Origin: Acidimicrobiia bacterium
Lineage (GTDB): Bacteria > Actinomycetota > Acidimicrobiia > Acidimicrobiales > Bin134
Direction: 5' to 3'
Assembly (NCBI GenBank): GCA_022821445.1
Contig: JAJEDQ010000056.1
Location: 1-37,349, forward strand
Length of the DNA: 37,349 nt
A program made the position numbers and the translations under genes. Shown here one piece after another: positions 14,254-23,201 of this stretch; position 1 is the stretch's first letter; each line of letters opens with the position of its first letter. The notes beneath the pieces are model-generated. The model searched no databases, had not been told where the DNA came from, and was given only the letters and a program-made list of their open reading frames with translations.

Positions 14254-17200
14254 ATGCCTGGAGGCCCGTTGTCCGAACCGTCTGCCCACTACCCCGAGGT
14301 CGACCCCAAGCCCTCCTTCCCCGATATCGAGCGCCGGGTTCTGGACTCGTGGGACACCGATGAGACCTTTGCCCATTCAGTAGAGCGACGGCCCGCGGGC
14401 GACCAGGGCGACAACGAATACGTGTTCTACGACGGGCCCCCGTTTGCCAACGGACTCCCCCACCACGGCCACCTGCTCACCGGCTACGTGAAAGACGTGA
14501 TCCCCCGTTACCAAACCATGCGGGGCCGCCGCGTGGAGCGCCGTTTCGGATGGGATTGCCATGGCCTACCCGCCGAGATGGAGGCCGAGAAAGAGCTCTC
14601 GGTTTCCGGTCGAGCAGCCATCACCGCCTATGGCGTCGACCATTTCAACGACTACTGCCGCCAATCGGTGCAGCGCTACACCCAGGAGTGGGAAACCACC
14701 GTTACCCGCCAGGGTCGCTGGGTGGACTTCGAGAACGACTACAAGACCATGGACCTGCCCTACATGGAATCTGTCATGTGGGCGTTCAAGACGCTGTGGG
14801 ACAAGGGCCTCGTTTATGAGGCCTATCGGGTGATGCCCTATTCGTGGGCAGCCGAGACCCCTCTCTCCAACTTTGAGATCCGTTTGGACGATGCCACCCG
14901 GCCCCGCCAAGACCCCGCCATCACCGTGGCCTTCGATCTGCGGCCCGAGTCCGGCGACCCTGGGCCGCTGCGCATGCTGGCCTGGACAACCACCCCGTGG
15001 ACCCTTCCGTCGAACCTGATGCTGGTAGTGGGCCCGGAGATCGAGTACGCCATCGTGGAGCACGACGGCGGCCACGTGGTGTTGGCGGCGGAGACGCTGG
15101 CGGCCTACGAGGCCGAGTTGGGCCAAGGCCGGGTGGTGGGCACGGTGGCCGGCGCCGCGTTGATCGGCCGGCGATACCAGCCATTGTTCGACTACTTCGC
15201 CCCCTTGGCCGACGACGGCGCCTTCCAGGTGGCGGGCGCCGACTTCGTGGACACCGCCGAGGGAACCGGCGTTGTCCACGCCGCCCCCGGCTTCGGCGAG
15301 GACGACCAGCTGGTGGCCGAGGCCAACGGCGTGCCCGTGGTGGCGCCGGTAGACGACCAGGGCCGCTTCACCGAGGAAGTGGCCGACTGGTCAGGGGTGA
15401 ACGTGTTCGAGGCCAACAGCGGCATCATCGCCCGGCTCAAGGAGCAGGGGCGGATCCTGCGCCAGGCCACCTACGAGCACAACTACCCCCACTGCTGGCG
15501 CACCGACGAGCCCATCATCTACCGGGCGCTCAGCTCGTGGTACGTTCGGGTCACCGAGATCAGCCAGCAGATGCTGAAGCTGAACCAGGAGATCAACTGG
15601 GTGCCCGGCCATGTGCGCAACGGCCGGTTCGGCACCTGGCTGGAGGGGGCTCGAGACTGGTCGATCAGCCGTAACCGGTTCTGGGGCTCTCCCATCCCTG
15701 TGTGGCGCAGCGACAACCCCGAGTATCCCCGAGTCGACGTCTACGGCAGCCTGGATGAGATTGAGCGGGACTTCGGGGTGCGCCCTGTGGACCTGCACCG
15801 CCCATTCATCGACGAGCTCACCCGGACCAATCCCGACGACCCCACCGGGCAGTCCACCATGCGGAGGGTACCCGAGGTTCTGGACTGCTGGTTCGAGTCG
15901 GGGTCGATGCCTTTCGCCCAGGTTCACTACCCGTTCGAGAACAAGGAGTGGTTCGAGCACCACTTTCCGGCCGACTTCATCGTGGAGTACATCAACCAGA
16001 CCCGGGGATGGTTCTACACCCTCCATGTGCTGGCCTCCGCCCTGTTCGACCGGCCCGCGTTCAACAACGTGATCTGCCACGGCATCCTGCTCGATGCCAA
16101 GGGGCGAAAGCTGTCCAAGAAGCTGAGGAACTACACCGAGCCCGAGGAGATCTTCGCCACCAAAGGGGCCGATGCGCTGCGCTGGTACTTGATGGGCTCA
16201 CCCATCGTGCGGGGCGGTGATCTCCGCTTGGACGACTCGGGGATCAACGACGTACTGCGCCAGGTGATCATCCCCATCTGGAACGCCTATTACTTCTTCA
16301 CCCTCTACGCCAACGCCGACGGCGTCCTGGCCAAACCCCGGGCCAACTCCGAGGAGCTCTTGGACCGCTACATCCTGGCCAAGACCCGCCAGTTGACCAA
16401 GGCGGTTACCCAGCGCATGGACGCCTATGACCTGCCCGGTGCCGCTGCCGAGTTGGAGGGGTTCATCGACTCCCTCAACAACTGGTACATCCGCCGCAGC
16501 CGCGACCGGTTCTGGGCCCCCGCCCGGCCGTCGTCGGCCGACGACAAGCAGGATGCCTACGACACCCTGTTCACCGTGCTCACCACCCTGGCCCGGTTGC
16601 TGGCGCCGTTCCTGCCGTTGGTGTCCGAGGAGATCTACCGGGGGCTCACCGGAGAGTCGAGCGTGCATCTGTGCGACTGGCCCGACCCCGCCGAGCTTCC
16701 CGCCGACCCCCAGCTCGTGGCGGCCATGGACCGGGTGCGCGACGTGTGCTCCACCGGACTGAGAGTTCGAGAAGACGAGGGGATCCGGGTTCGACAGCCC
16801 TTGCCTTCGCTCACCGTGGCCGGCCGAGAGGCCGACACACTGGCGCCGTTCACCGCCCTGATTGCCGACGAGGTCAACGTGAAAGACGTCCGCCTCAGTG
16901 ACGATCTGGCCGCCTACGGGCAGTTCGTGCTCCGGCCCAACGGCCAGGAACTGGGCCCGCGACTGGGCAAGGACGTGCAGGGCGTGTTCGCCGCCGCCCG
17001 GGAAGGCCAGTGGGAACTCGCTTCCGACGGCTCGGTGGCGGTGGCCGGCCACACCCTGTCGGAGGGCGAGTTCGATTTGGCCTTGAACCCGGTGGAGGGC
17101 ACCACTGCGGCGGCGCTGCGCACCAACGACGCCCTAGTGGCCCTTGACACTGAGGTGAGCGGTGAGCTGGCGGCGGAGGGCATCGCCCGCGACGTGGTCC

Positions 17201-17439
17201 GGGTGATCCAAGCCGAGCGAAAGAATCAAAACCTGGACGTCACCGATCGGATCATGCTGGCCTTGACCGCGGGGCCCGACATCATCGAGGCAGTCCAGGC
17301 CCACCAGACGTATGTGTGCGAGCAAGTGCTGGCCGTCGGCGACCCGGATCTCATTGTTTCGGAGGTGGCCGCGGTATTGGCGAACGAAACCGCGATCGAC
17401 GCGGGCCGGTTGCAGATCCGCTTAGCGAAAGCCAGCTAG
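14254..17439 (+). CDS. ileS: Isoleucyl-tRNA synthetase
   Basis: About 1061 residues, a full-length class I synthetase that charges tRNA-Ile. The HIGH-type motif is HHGH in FANGLPHHGHLLTGY. The editing domain carries TTTPWTLPSN and GTGVVHAAPGFGEDD. The KMSKS loop reads KLSKK (GRKLSKKLRNY). A C-terminal anticodon-binding region follows. The KLRNY context and length resemble the eukaryote-like IleRS class found in many actinobacteria, which includes naturally mupirocin-tolerant enzymes; this is inference. I prefer the ATG at 14254, since a -10 element overlaps the sequence after the alternative ATG at 14224. It converges with sepF. Confidence 0.93.
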   Translation: MPGGPLSEPSAHYPEVDPKPSFPDIERRVLDSWDTDETFAHSVERRPAGDQGDNEYVFYDGPPFANGLPHHGHLLTGYVKDVIPRYQTMRGRRVERRFGWDCHGLPAEMEAEKELSVSGRAAITAYGVDHFNDYCRQSVQRYTQEWETTVTRQGRWVDFENDYKTMDLPYMESVMWAFKTLWDKGLVYEAYRVMPYSWAAETPLSNFEIRLDDATRPRQDPAITVAFDLRPESGDPGPLRMLAWTTTPWTLPSNLMLVVGPEIEYAIVEHDGGHVVLAAETLAAYEAELGQGRVVGTVAGAALIGRRYQPLFDYFAPLADDGAFQVAGADFVDTAEGTGVVHAAPGFGEDDQLVAEANGVPVVAPVDDQGRFTEEVADWSGVNVFEANSGIIARLKEQGRILRQATYEHNYPHCWRTDEPIIYRALSSWYVRVTEISQQMLKLNQEINWVPGHVRNGRFGTWLEGARDWSISRNRFWGSPIPVWRSDNPEYPRVDVYGSLDEIERDFGVRPVDLHRPFIDELTRTNPDDPTGQSTMRRVPEVLDCWFESGSMPFAQVHYPFENKEWFEHHFPADFIVEYINQTRGWFYTLHVLASALFDRPAFNNVICHGILLDAKGRKLSKKLRNYTEPEEIFATKGADALRWYLMGSPIVRGGDLRLDDSGINDVLRQVIIPIWNAYYFFTLYANADGVLAKPRANSEELLDRYILAKTRQLTKAVTQRMDAYDLPGAAAELEGFIDSLNNWYIRRSRDRFWAPARPSSADDKQDAYDTLFTVLTTLARLLAPFLPLVSEEIYRGLTGESSVHLCDWPDPAELPADPQLVAAMDRVRDVCSTGLRVREDEGIRVRQPLPSLTVAGREADTLAPFTALIADEVNVKDVRLSDDLAAYGQFVLRPNGQELGPRLGKDVQGVFAAAREGQWELASDGSVAVAGHTLSEGEFDLALNPVEGTTAAALRTNDALVALDTEVSGELAAEGIARDVVRVIQAERKNQNLDVTDRIMLALTAGPDIIEAVQAHQTYVCEQVLAVGDPDLIVSEVAAVLANETAIDAGRLQIRLAKAS

Positions 17440-17459
17440 CAAGAACCAGCTAGCAAGAG
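17432..17459. repeat. 14-bp tandem repeat filling the ileS-sepF gap
   Basis: Two tandem copies of CCAGCTAGCAAGA(A/G). The first contains the ileS stop codon and the second fills the gap to the sepF stop. No terminator hairpin with a T-tract is visible between these convergent genes. Confidence 0.8.
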
Positions 17460-17981
17460 TCAGCCGTTGTTCTGGTAGTCGGCCTGCTCCATGCGGCGGC
17501 GCTCCTCGGCCGACACCTCCACATTGGTGGGGGTCAGCAGGTACACATGGTCGGCCACCCGCTCCATGCGGCCGTCCAGTCCGTAACACAAGCCACTGGA
17601 GAAGTCGATGAGCCGGCGGGCCACCTCCCGGCTGCTGTGCTGCAAGTTCACGATTACCGCTTGCCCGCCCCGGAAGCAGTCCGCCACATCCTTGGCGTCG
17701 TCGAACGACATCGGGGTGACCACCGACGGCTTGGATGAGGTAGAGGGGATGGGGCGGACGAAGCTGGTCCGAGGTTGCTCAGCGGTCCCTTCGCCCGCCG
17801 GATGGTCGCCAGCGGGAACGGGGCGTACCGAACCCGTTTCAGGGCCCATCCGATACTGCTCATCAGGCGTCTGAGACACGAGGCGCATGTCGGATTCCTG
17901 CTCGGCATACCCTCCCGGAGCGAACTCCTCCTCGGTTCCGAACCCGAGCCAGAACTTGGTTTTCTGCCACACGGACGACAT
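17460..17981 (-). CDS. sepF: Cell division protein SepF
   Basis: A 173-residue SepF. An amphipathic N-terminal start (MSSVWQKTKFWLGF) can bind membrane. A variable proline-rich linker runs to about residue 85. The C-terminal SepF fold carries the segments PMSFDDAKDVADCF, AVIVNLQHSS, RRLIDFSSGLCYGLDG and VYLLTP. In bacteria without FtsA, SepF tethers FtsZ to the membrane, which fits the missing ftsA here. The track's 292-residue ORF is overextended: the ATG at 17981 has AGGGGAT about nine bases upstream and gives the conserved N-terminus. It is the last gene of the dcw run, 98 bases after yggS. Confidence 0.93.
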   Translation of the reverse strand: MSSVWQKTKFWLGFGTEEEFAPGGYAEQESDMRLVSQTPDEQYRMGPETGSVRPVPAGDHPAGEGTAEQPRTSFVRPIPSTSSKPSVVTPMSFDDAKDVADCFRGGQAVIVNLQHSSREVARRLIDFSSGLCYGLDGRMERVADHVYLLTPTNVEVSAEERRRMEQADYQNNG

Positions 17982-18079
17982 GGGTTCATCCCCTTTCGGC
18001 AGTGGATCACTTGGCCTTTCCGATGGTACAGGAACCAGCCCCCCGTTTCGGGGAGGGTGGCGCAGTAGTTGGAATACGC

Positions 18080-18739
18080 TCAGCCGGGGCGAGATCCGAA
18101 CAACGCGGTGCCCACTCGAATCATGGTGGCCCCTTCTTCCACGGCAACCTCCATGTCGGCGGTCATTCCCATCGACAGCTCGGCCAGGCCGAGGTCTTCG
18201 GCCTGGGACGCCAGCAGGCGAAAGCCAGGGCGGGCCTCTTCTGGCGGCCCCGGCGCACCAACCGCCATCAGGCCGGCCACTTCCAGACCGGCGTCGCGGC
18301 AGTGCTGCACCAGCCCGGCCGTGTCCTCGAAAGCACAACCGCCCCGGCCCCCCGTGCCCGCGATGTCCACCTGCACCAGCACCCGGGCTCCCGGTGCCCG
18401 CCGAGCGATCTCCGCGGCCAGCTCGGGGCGGTCCACGCTCTGCCAGAGGTGGACCAAGCTGGCGATCTTGCGGATCTTGTTCCGCTGCAATCGGCCGATG
18501 AAGTGCCAGCGGGGTTGAAGCGAGGCGTCAGACTGGTGGCTCAAGTCCTCTGCTTTGGCCAGCAGTTCTTGGGCGTAGTTCTCGCCGACCTCGGCCAGGC
18601 CGGCTTCGATGACCGCGGCCACCGCATCGGGGCCGAAGCCCTTGGTCACCGCCACCACCTGTACTTGACCGCCCCCGGCCCGGTACAACCGGTCTCGCAG
18701 GGCGCCTAGGCGGTCGGCTACCTCTGCGGCGCTGATCAA
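18080..18739 (-). CDS. yggS: YggS/PLPBP-family PLP-binding protein
   Basis: A 219-residue pyridoxal-phosphate homeostasis protein with a type III alanine-racemase-like barrel. The PLP lysine is K33 in VVAVTKG. The GENYAQEL, WHFIGRLQRNK and GMTADMEVAVEEGATMIRVGTALFG segments are all family hallmarks. It acts in cytoplasmic vitamin B6 and amino-acid homeostasis, not in division itself, yet commonly lies between ftsZ and sepF. The start appears to be TTG at 18739, 22 bases after the ftsZ stop. No better ATG or GTG lies nearby. Confidence 0.92.
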   Translation of the reverse strand: MISAAEVADRLGALRDRLYRAGGGQVQVVAVTKGFGPDAVAAVIEAGLAEVGENYAQELLAKAEDLSHQSDASLQPRWHFIGRLQRNKIRKIASLVHLWQSVDRPELAAEIARRAPGARVLVQVDIAGTGGRGGCAFEDTAGLVQHCRDAGLEVAGLMAVGAPGPPEEARPGFRLLASQAEDLGLAELSMGMTADMEVAVEEGATMIRVGTALFGSRPG

Positions 18740-18761
18740 TTCAATGTCTCAGCTGGCCGGG

Positions 18762-19847
18762 CTACCGGAGGAAGGAGGGGATGTCGAACTCGTCGTCGAC
18801 ATCAGACGACAACAAGTCGTCGGCGGCGTCGCCGAACACATCGGGCACTCCTGAAGCGCCCGCGTCGTCGGCGGCCGTCATCCGGGTGGCCCGTTCGCCC
18901 TCCCACCGGTCGAAACCGGCGGCGATCACGGTGACTCGGATGTGGTCGCCCATCGACTCGTCCACCACGGTGCCGAAAATGATGTTGGCATCGGGGTGGG
19001 CAACGCCCTGGACGATCTCTGCGGCCTCGTTCACCTCGAAGATGCCTAGACCGGCACCGCCGGAGATGCTCAGCAGGATCCCGCGAGCGCCTTCGATCGA
19101 AGCCTCGAGCAGCGGGCTGGCAATGGCCTTGCGGGCCGCACTCACGGCCTTCCCCTCGCCGGAGGAAATGCCCACGCCCATGAGAGCAGAACCAGCGTCC
19201 TGCATCACCATGCGCACATCGGCGAAGTCGGTGTTGATGAGCCCCGGGGTGGTGATGAGCTCGGTGATGCCCTGCACGCCGTGCAGCAACACCTCGTCGG
19301 CCTTCTGGAACGCCTCCACCACCGACGTGTGGTCGTCGGAAATGGTGAGGAGTCGATCGTTGGGGATGACGATTTGGGTGTCAACCTTGTCTCTGAGGGC
19401 CTGGATGCCGCTTTCGGCCTGAACCGACCGGCGGCGACCTTCGAAGCCGAACGGTCGGGTGACCACCGCGATGGTGAGCGCGCCGAGGCTCTTGGAGATC
19501 TCCGCAATGATCGGAGCAGCTCCGGTGCCCGTGCCGCCACCCTCTCCCGCGGTGATGAACACCATGTCGGCGCCGCTGAGCGCCTCTTCAATCTCCTTGC
19601 GGTGATCGGTGGCCGCTTGGGCGCCGACCTCCGGGTCGCTGCCCGCGCCCAAACCTCGGGTCAGCTCTCGACCAATGTCGAGCTTGACCTCAGCAGAGCT
19701 CATGAGCAGCGCCTGGGCATCGGTATTGACGGCGACGAACTCAACGCCGCGCAGGCCAGCCTCGATCATGCGGTCAACTGCGTTGACACCGCCGCCGCCG
19801 ACGCCGATGACCTTGATAACCGCTAGATAATTCTGGGGATCAACCAT
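18762..19847 (-). CDS. ftsZ: Cell division protein FtsZ
   Basis: The 361-residue tubulin-like GTPase that forms the Z ring. The GTP-binding motif GGGTGTG lies at residues 103-109, the N-terminal glycine cluster [10 protein letters not shown] near 15-24, and the T7-loop region around [11 protein letters not shown]. The C-terminal peptide [11 protein letters not shown] matches the conserved tail that binds membrane tethers, here presumably SepF. The linker between the GTPase core and this tail is short, about 30 residues. The start is ATG with GAGGAA seven bases upstream. A 107-base leader separates it from ftsQ, so it may have its own promoter. Confidence 0.97.
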   Translation of the reverse strand: MVDPQNYLAVIKVIGVGGGGVNAVDRMIEAGLRGVEFVAVNTDAQALLMSSAEVKLDIGRELTRGLGAGSDPEVGAQAATDHRKEIEEALSGADMVFITAGEGGGTGTGAAPIIAEISKSLGALTIAVVTRPFGFEGRRRSVQAESGIQALRDKVDTQIVIPNDRLLTISDDHTSVVEAFQKADEVLLHGVQGITELITTPGLINTDFADVRMVMQDAGSALMGVGISSGEGKAVSAARKAIASPLLEASIEGARGILLSISGGAGLGIFEVNEAAEIVQGVAHPDANIIFGTVVDESMGDHIRVTVIAAGFDRWEGERATRMTAADDAGASGVPDVFGDAADDLLSSDVDDEFDIPSFLR

Positions 19848-19954
19848 GGTGATTCCTCACTCCAAAAGCCCGAATCTTCACTCTCTACCTTTGGTTGATG
19901 TGAACGAAGAGTTGAGGCTTTAGAACCTATTCCTCTAGTTGAGGTGCATCTAGC
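19848..19954 (-). promoter_or_regulatory. ftsQ-ftsZ leader region
   Basis: This 107-base gap is AT-richer than its surroundings and interrupts an otherwise tightly overlapped cluster. CCTCAACT occurs twice on the minus strand, and TAGGTT is a possible -10. A dedicated ftsZ promoter is likely on general grounds, but the elements are weak. No hairpin terminator is seen. Confidence 0.35.
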
Positions 19955-20854
19955 TTACGAGCAGTCGTCGATTGGGGTCAAGGCGGGAAGTTCCGGGATG
20001 CTCAGATCCACGATCTCCACGCAACTCATATCAACCTCGGCCAGTACTCGGGCTAGCGCATCGGCCTTTCCGTGAGGATCGTCTTGGGCGCCCCAGTGGG
20101 CCCGTCCTTCACCGGACAGACCCACAACCACCTCCCCATCCATCAGATAAATCGCCCCGATGTCCCTTTGTTGAAGGGGTATGAGCGCCTCGCTCACATC
20201 CAACAGAGGCAGGGCCCACCCGTGCAGCCACCCGCCGGGCTGGGGAACCGGGGTGAACTGCACTACCGGCAGAGCACCGCGAACCGGATTTACTTGGAGC
20301 ACCCTTCCCTCACGGTCGACCAGCGCCCACTCCTCGCCGACGGGAATCTGGGCCACGGCCTGGCGCTCGGTGATGTCGAACGTGACCTTGCCCCCCCACG
20401 TCCGGCTGGAACGCACTTGGTCCACCCAAGGCAGCGCAGCGATCGATCTACGGGGGCCAGACAAATTCAAGCCCAACAGCGGTGTCCCCAGCTCGATACC
20501 CGCCGCCTCCAAGACTTGGGCAGAGCTGGTGCGCCCGGCGCCTATGACCTCGATCTCGTCGACGTCCATGAGGGGACTCTGGGTGACGCCGTATGCCGCA
20601 GCCGCCAACACGGCGATGACCCCGATAGAGATCCACACTCGAAGACGCCGCCGAGTCCGCACGCCGGTGCGCCGGGCCTGGATGCGGGGATCGACCTGGG
20701 GCTGAGGGTTCTTTGGCTGGCTCTCGGGCGGGTCGACCCGGGGCTGAGTGCCCTTAGGAGACTCAGCGGGAGGGTCTACTTGAGGCTTAGGGCTCTCCGG
20801 CTTGTCTTCCGGCTGGTCCTCGGACCGATCCTGGGGGGGGTTATCAGAGGACAC
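19955..20854 (-). CDS. ftsQ: Cell division protein FtsQ
   Basis: About 299 residues. The cytoplasmic N-terminus (1-70) is proline-rich with repeats such as PKPQVDPP, PQPQVDPR and TQPRVDPP. One membrane segment lies at about 73-90 (VWISIGVIAVLAAAAYGV). The POTRA domain follows (DVDEIEVIGAGRTSSAQVLEAAGI) and then the FtsQ/DivIB beta domain. FtsQ links early and late divisome proteins at the outer face of the membrane. I prefer the GTG at 20854, one base after the murB stop; an ATG at 20899 would overlap murB by 44 bases. Confidence 0.88.
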   Translation of the reverse strand: MSSDNPPQDRSEDQPEDKPESPKPQVDPPAESPKGTQPRVDPPESQPKNPQPQVDPRIQARRTGVRTRRRLRVWISIGVIAVLAAAAYGVTQSPLMDVDEIEVIGAGRTSSAQVLEAAGIELGTPLLGLNLSGPRRSIAALPWVDQVRSSRTWGGKVTFDITERQAVAQIPVGEEWALVDREGRVLQVNPVRGALPVVQFTPVPQPGGWLHGWALPLLDVSEALIPLQQRDIGAIYLMDGEVVVGLSGEGRAHWGAQDDPHGKADALARVLAEVDMSCVEIVDLSIPELPALTPIDDCS

Positions 20855-20855
20855 T

Positions 20856-21803
20856 TCAGCCTGCCTGACCTGCCCATGGACCAGCTTCGAATCCCACAAG
20901 ACGAGTTTCGGGCCGCAGCGTCACATCGAATTCGGCGAGAACGCGCTCGAACACCTCTCCCATCAGCGCGTGGAGATCATCGGCAGTGCCATTCCGGTCG
21001 GCAATGAAGAAGTTGGCGTGCTTGTTTGAAACCGAAGCAGTCCCCACCCGATGCCCCTTGAGTCCGACCGCTTCGATGATACGGCCCGCGCTGTCGCCCG
21101 CCGGGTTGGTGAACACCGAGCCTGCGTTCTGCCCTCCCGGCTGGTTCTCGCGCCTCCACGCCACGATCTCGGCGATGGTGGCCTGGGATGACTCCGCATC
21201 ACCAGCGGCCAGGACCATCTCGGCGCCCAGCACCATGTGGTGTTCGGCCAGCGCAGAACTCCGGTAGCCCAGTTCCAGCCGCTCCGGCGCCCACTGCTCG
21301 ACGCAGCCGCGCCGCAGGTCTAGGACCTCGGCTTGCACCAGCGTTGCGGCCATGTCTGAGCCATGGCCGCCGGCATTCATGCGGATCGCTCCCCCCAGCG
21401 ATCCCGGCAACCCCACTGCCCACTCGAATCCCGTCAGCCCTGCGGCCGCGCTTTGGCGGGCCAGCACCGGCAGCCCCGCCGCCGCCCCCGCTTTGAGGTG
21501 CAAGCCGTTGACCTCCACCCAGTCGTATCCCGCGCCCAGCCAAATGGCCACCCCGTCGAAACCGGCCTCGGCCACCAACATGTTGGAGCCCTTGCCAACC
21601 ACCAGCACGTCGGGGCAGTGGACGGCCACCGCTTGGGCCATCGCCGCAACATCAGCATCCACGGGGAACGTCACGCCGACCCGGGCCGCGCCGCCGACGC
21701 GATAGGTGGTGTCGGGTCCGATCGGGCGCTCCCGGCTCACCGCCTGCTCCCCCAACACGCCGGCCAAGTCTTGGGCCAGCCGATCCCAGCCAAGCGCGCT
21801 CAT
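20856..21803 (-). CDS. murB: UDP-N-acetylenolpyruvoylglucosamine reductase
   Basis: A 315-residue FAD enzyme that reduces the enolpyruvyl group to make UDP-MurNAc using NADPH. FAD-binding parts include the YRVGGAA segment and VVGKGSNMLV. GLPGSLGGAIRMNAGGHG is the family's central block. The catalytic serine lies in NAGSVFTNPAGDSAG, and SNKHANFFIAD is also conserved. The ATG overlaps the murC stop (ATGA), so translation is probably coupled. The length is normal. Confidence 0.95.
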   Translation of the reverse strand: MSALGWDRLAQDLAGVLGEQAVSRERPIGPDTTYRVGGAARVGVTFPVDADVAAMAQAVAVHCPDVLVVGKGSNMLVAEAGFDGVAIWLGAGYDWVEVNGLHLKAGAAAGLPVLARQSAAAGLTGFEWAVGLPGSLGGAIRMNAGGHGSDMAATLVQAEVLDLRRGCVEQWAPERLELGYRSSALAEHHMVLGAEMVLAAGDAESSQATIAEIVAWRRENQPGGQNAGSVFTNPAGDSAGRIIEAVGLKGHRVGTASVSNKHANFFIADRNGTADDLHALMGEVFERVLAEFDVTLRPETRLVGFEAGPWAGQAG

Positions 21804-23173
21804 CGGCGTCCCGCGAGCATCGAGATCACCTGGTCGGGCAGCTTGGTCAGATCACCGGCCCCCAGGGTCAAACACAGATCCTGGGGCCGCAGCACCTCGG
21901 CCAATCGGGTGGCGACGTCGTCGAGGCGAGGCACATAGGCAACGTCGCATTCGGGGTGGGCCTCGGCTACTGCCCGCCAGACCAACTCACCCGACACATC
22001 GGGAATGGGCATTTCGCCCGCGGAGTAGATGTCGGTGATGATCACCACGTCGGCGGCCTGGAAACTGTGGGCGAATTCCGACCAAAGCTGCGAGGTTCGG
22101 GTGTAGCGGTGGGGCTGGAACACGCACACCACCCGGTCCCACCCCCCTTCGGATGCCGTCTTCAGCGAGCAGGCCACCTCGGTGGGCAGGTGGGCATAGT
22201 CGTCGATGAACTCGACTCCGGCGGCCTCTCCCCGCGGTTCGAACCGGCGGGTCACACCCCCGAAATCGGCCAACGCGGCCGCGGCATCGGTTCCGTCGGT
22301 CCCCAGCTGGCAGGCCATGGCCAGCGCTCCCGTGGCGTTGAGCGCGTTGTGGTCTCCGGGCATGGACACGGTTACCGGGCCGAGCAGATCGCCGCGGAAC
22401 CACACCTCCCCATCGATGGAGTGCCGGTGGCGCCGCAGGAGTCGCCAGCGGTAGTCGGCCTCGGGGCCGGTTCCGTAGAGAACCCGGGGGCATCCCGCGG
22501 AGGCCTTCATGGCGCCGGGGTCGTCGGCGCACACCACCAGCCCATCGGCGGCACCGGCGCAGAACCGGGCGAACTCGGCCTCCAGTTCGCTTACTGGGCG
22601 ATCGCGGCGCAAATGGTCGGGCTCCACGCTGGTGAGCACCGCCCGGTTAACGCTCAACTCGCCAAATGTCCCGTCGCTCTCGTCGGCCTCCACCACGAAC
22701 CAAGGGCTCTGCGACCAGCGAGCCCCGATGCTGCCGTCAGACATCACCGCGCCGATGACAAAGCTGGGATCGGCGCCCACTGCCAGCAGCACATGGGACA
22801 GCATGGCCGCGGTTGTGGTCTTGCCGTGGGTGCCAGCCACCGCCACCGTGGATCTCAGCGCGGTGATCGCGGTCAGGATCTGCGCCCGGCGATAAACGGG
22901 GATACCCGCCTGTGCAGCCGCGACCACCTCGGGATTGTCGTCGCCCACGGCGGTGGACCGGGCCACTAGATCGGCGCCGGAGACCTGGGCCGCGTCGTGA
23001 CCGACAAAAGCTTCGACCCCGACCTCTCGCAGCCGGTGGAGCACCGGTGAGTCGGCCGAGTCGCTGCCGCTGACCCGACAACCCAACCCCTGCAAAACCA
23101 CGGCAATAGCCGACATGCCCGCCCCGCCCACTCCTAAGAGATGAATCCGGGTTGTGGGGCACAAATCGACCAT
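21800..23173 (-). CDS. murC: UDP-N-acetylmuramate-L-alanine ligase
   Basis: A 457-residue Mur ligase that adds the first L-alanine to UDP-MurNAc with ATP. The N-terminal Rossmann motif HLLGVGGAGMSA lies near residues 11-22, the P-loop GTHGKTTT at 114-121, and EADESDGTF and the HxxN-type block DHNALNATGALAMA follow. The track start at 23221 would overlap murG. The ATG at 23173 (MVDLCPTTRIHLLG) fits homologues and has GGAGGA upstream, though at a long 15-base spacing. The gene lies 28 bases after murG. Confidence 0.95.
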   Translation of the reverse strand: MVDLCPTTRIHLLGVGGAGMSAIAVVLQGLGCRVSGSDSADSPVLHRLREVGVEAFVGHDAAQVSGADLVARSTAVGDDNPEVVAAAQAGIPVYRRAQILTAITALRSTVAVAGTHGKTTTAAMLSHVLLAVGADPSFVIGAVMSDGSIGARWSQSPWFVVEADESDGTFGELSVNRAVLTSVEPDHLRRDRPVSELEAEFARFCAGAADGLVVCADDPGAMKASAGCPRVLYGTGPEADYRWRLLRRHRHSIDGEVWFRGDLLGPVTVSMPGDHNALNATGALAMACQLGTDGTDAAAALADFGGVTRRFEPRGEAAGVEFIDDYAHLPTEVACSLKTASEGGWDRVVCVFQPHRYTRTSQLWSEFAHSFQAADVVIITDIYSAGEMPIPDVSGELVWRAVAEAHPECDVAYVPRLDDVATRLAEVLRPQDLCLTLGAGDLTKLPDQVISMLAGRR

Positions 23174-23201
23174 GGCCCTATTTTTGCTTCCTCCGGAACC
23201 C

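Noticed and set aside
17440-17459. Attachment site suggested by the 14-bp tandem repeat
   Set aside because: There is no tRNA gene, integrase or mobile element on either side. It is a simple local duplication at convergent stops.
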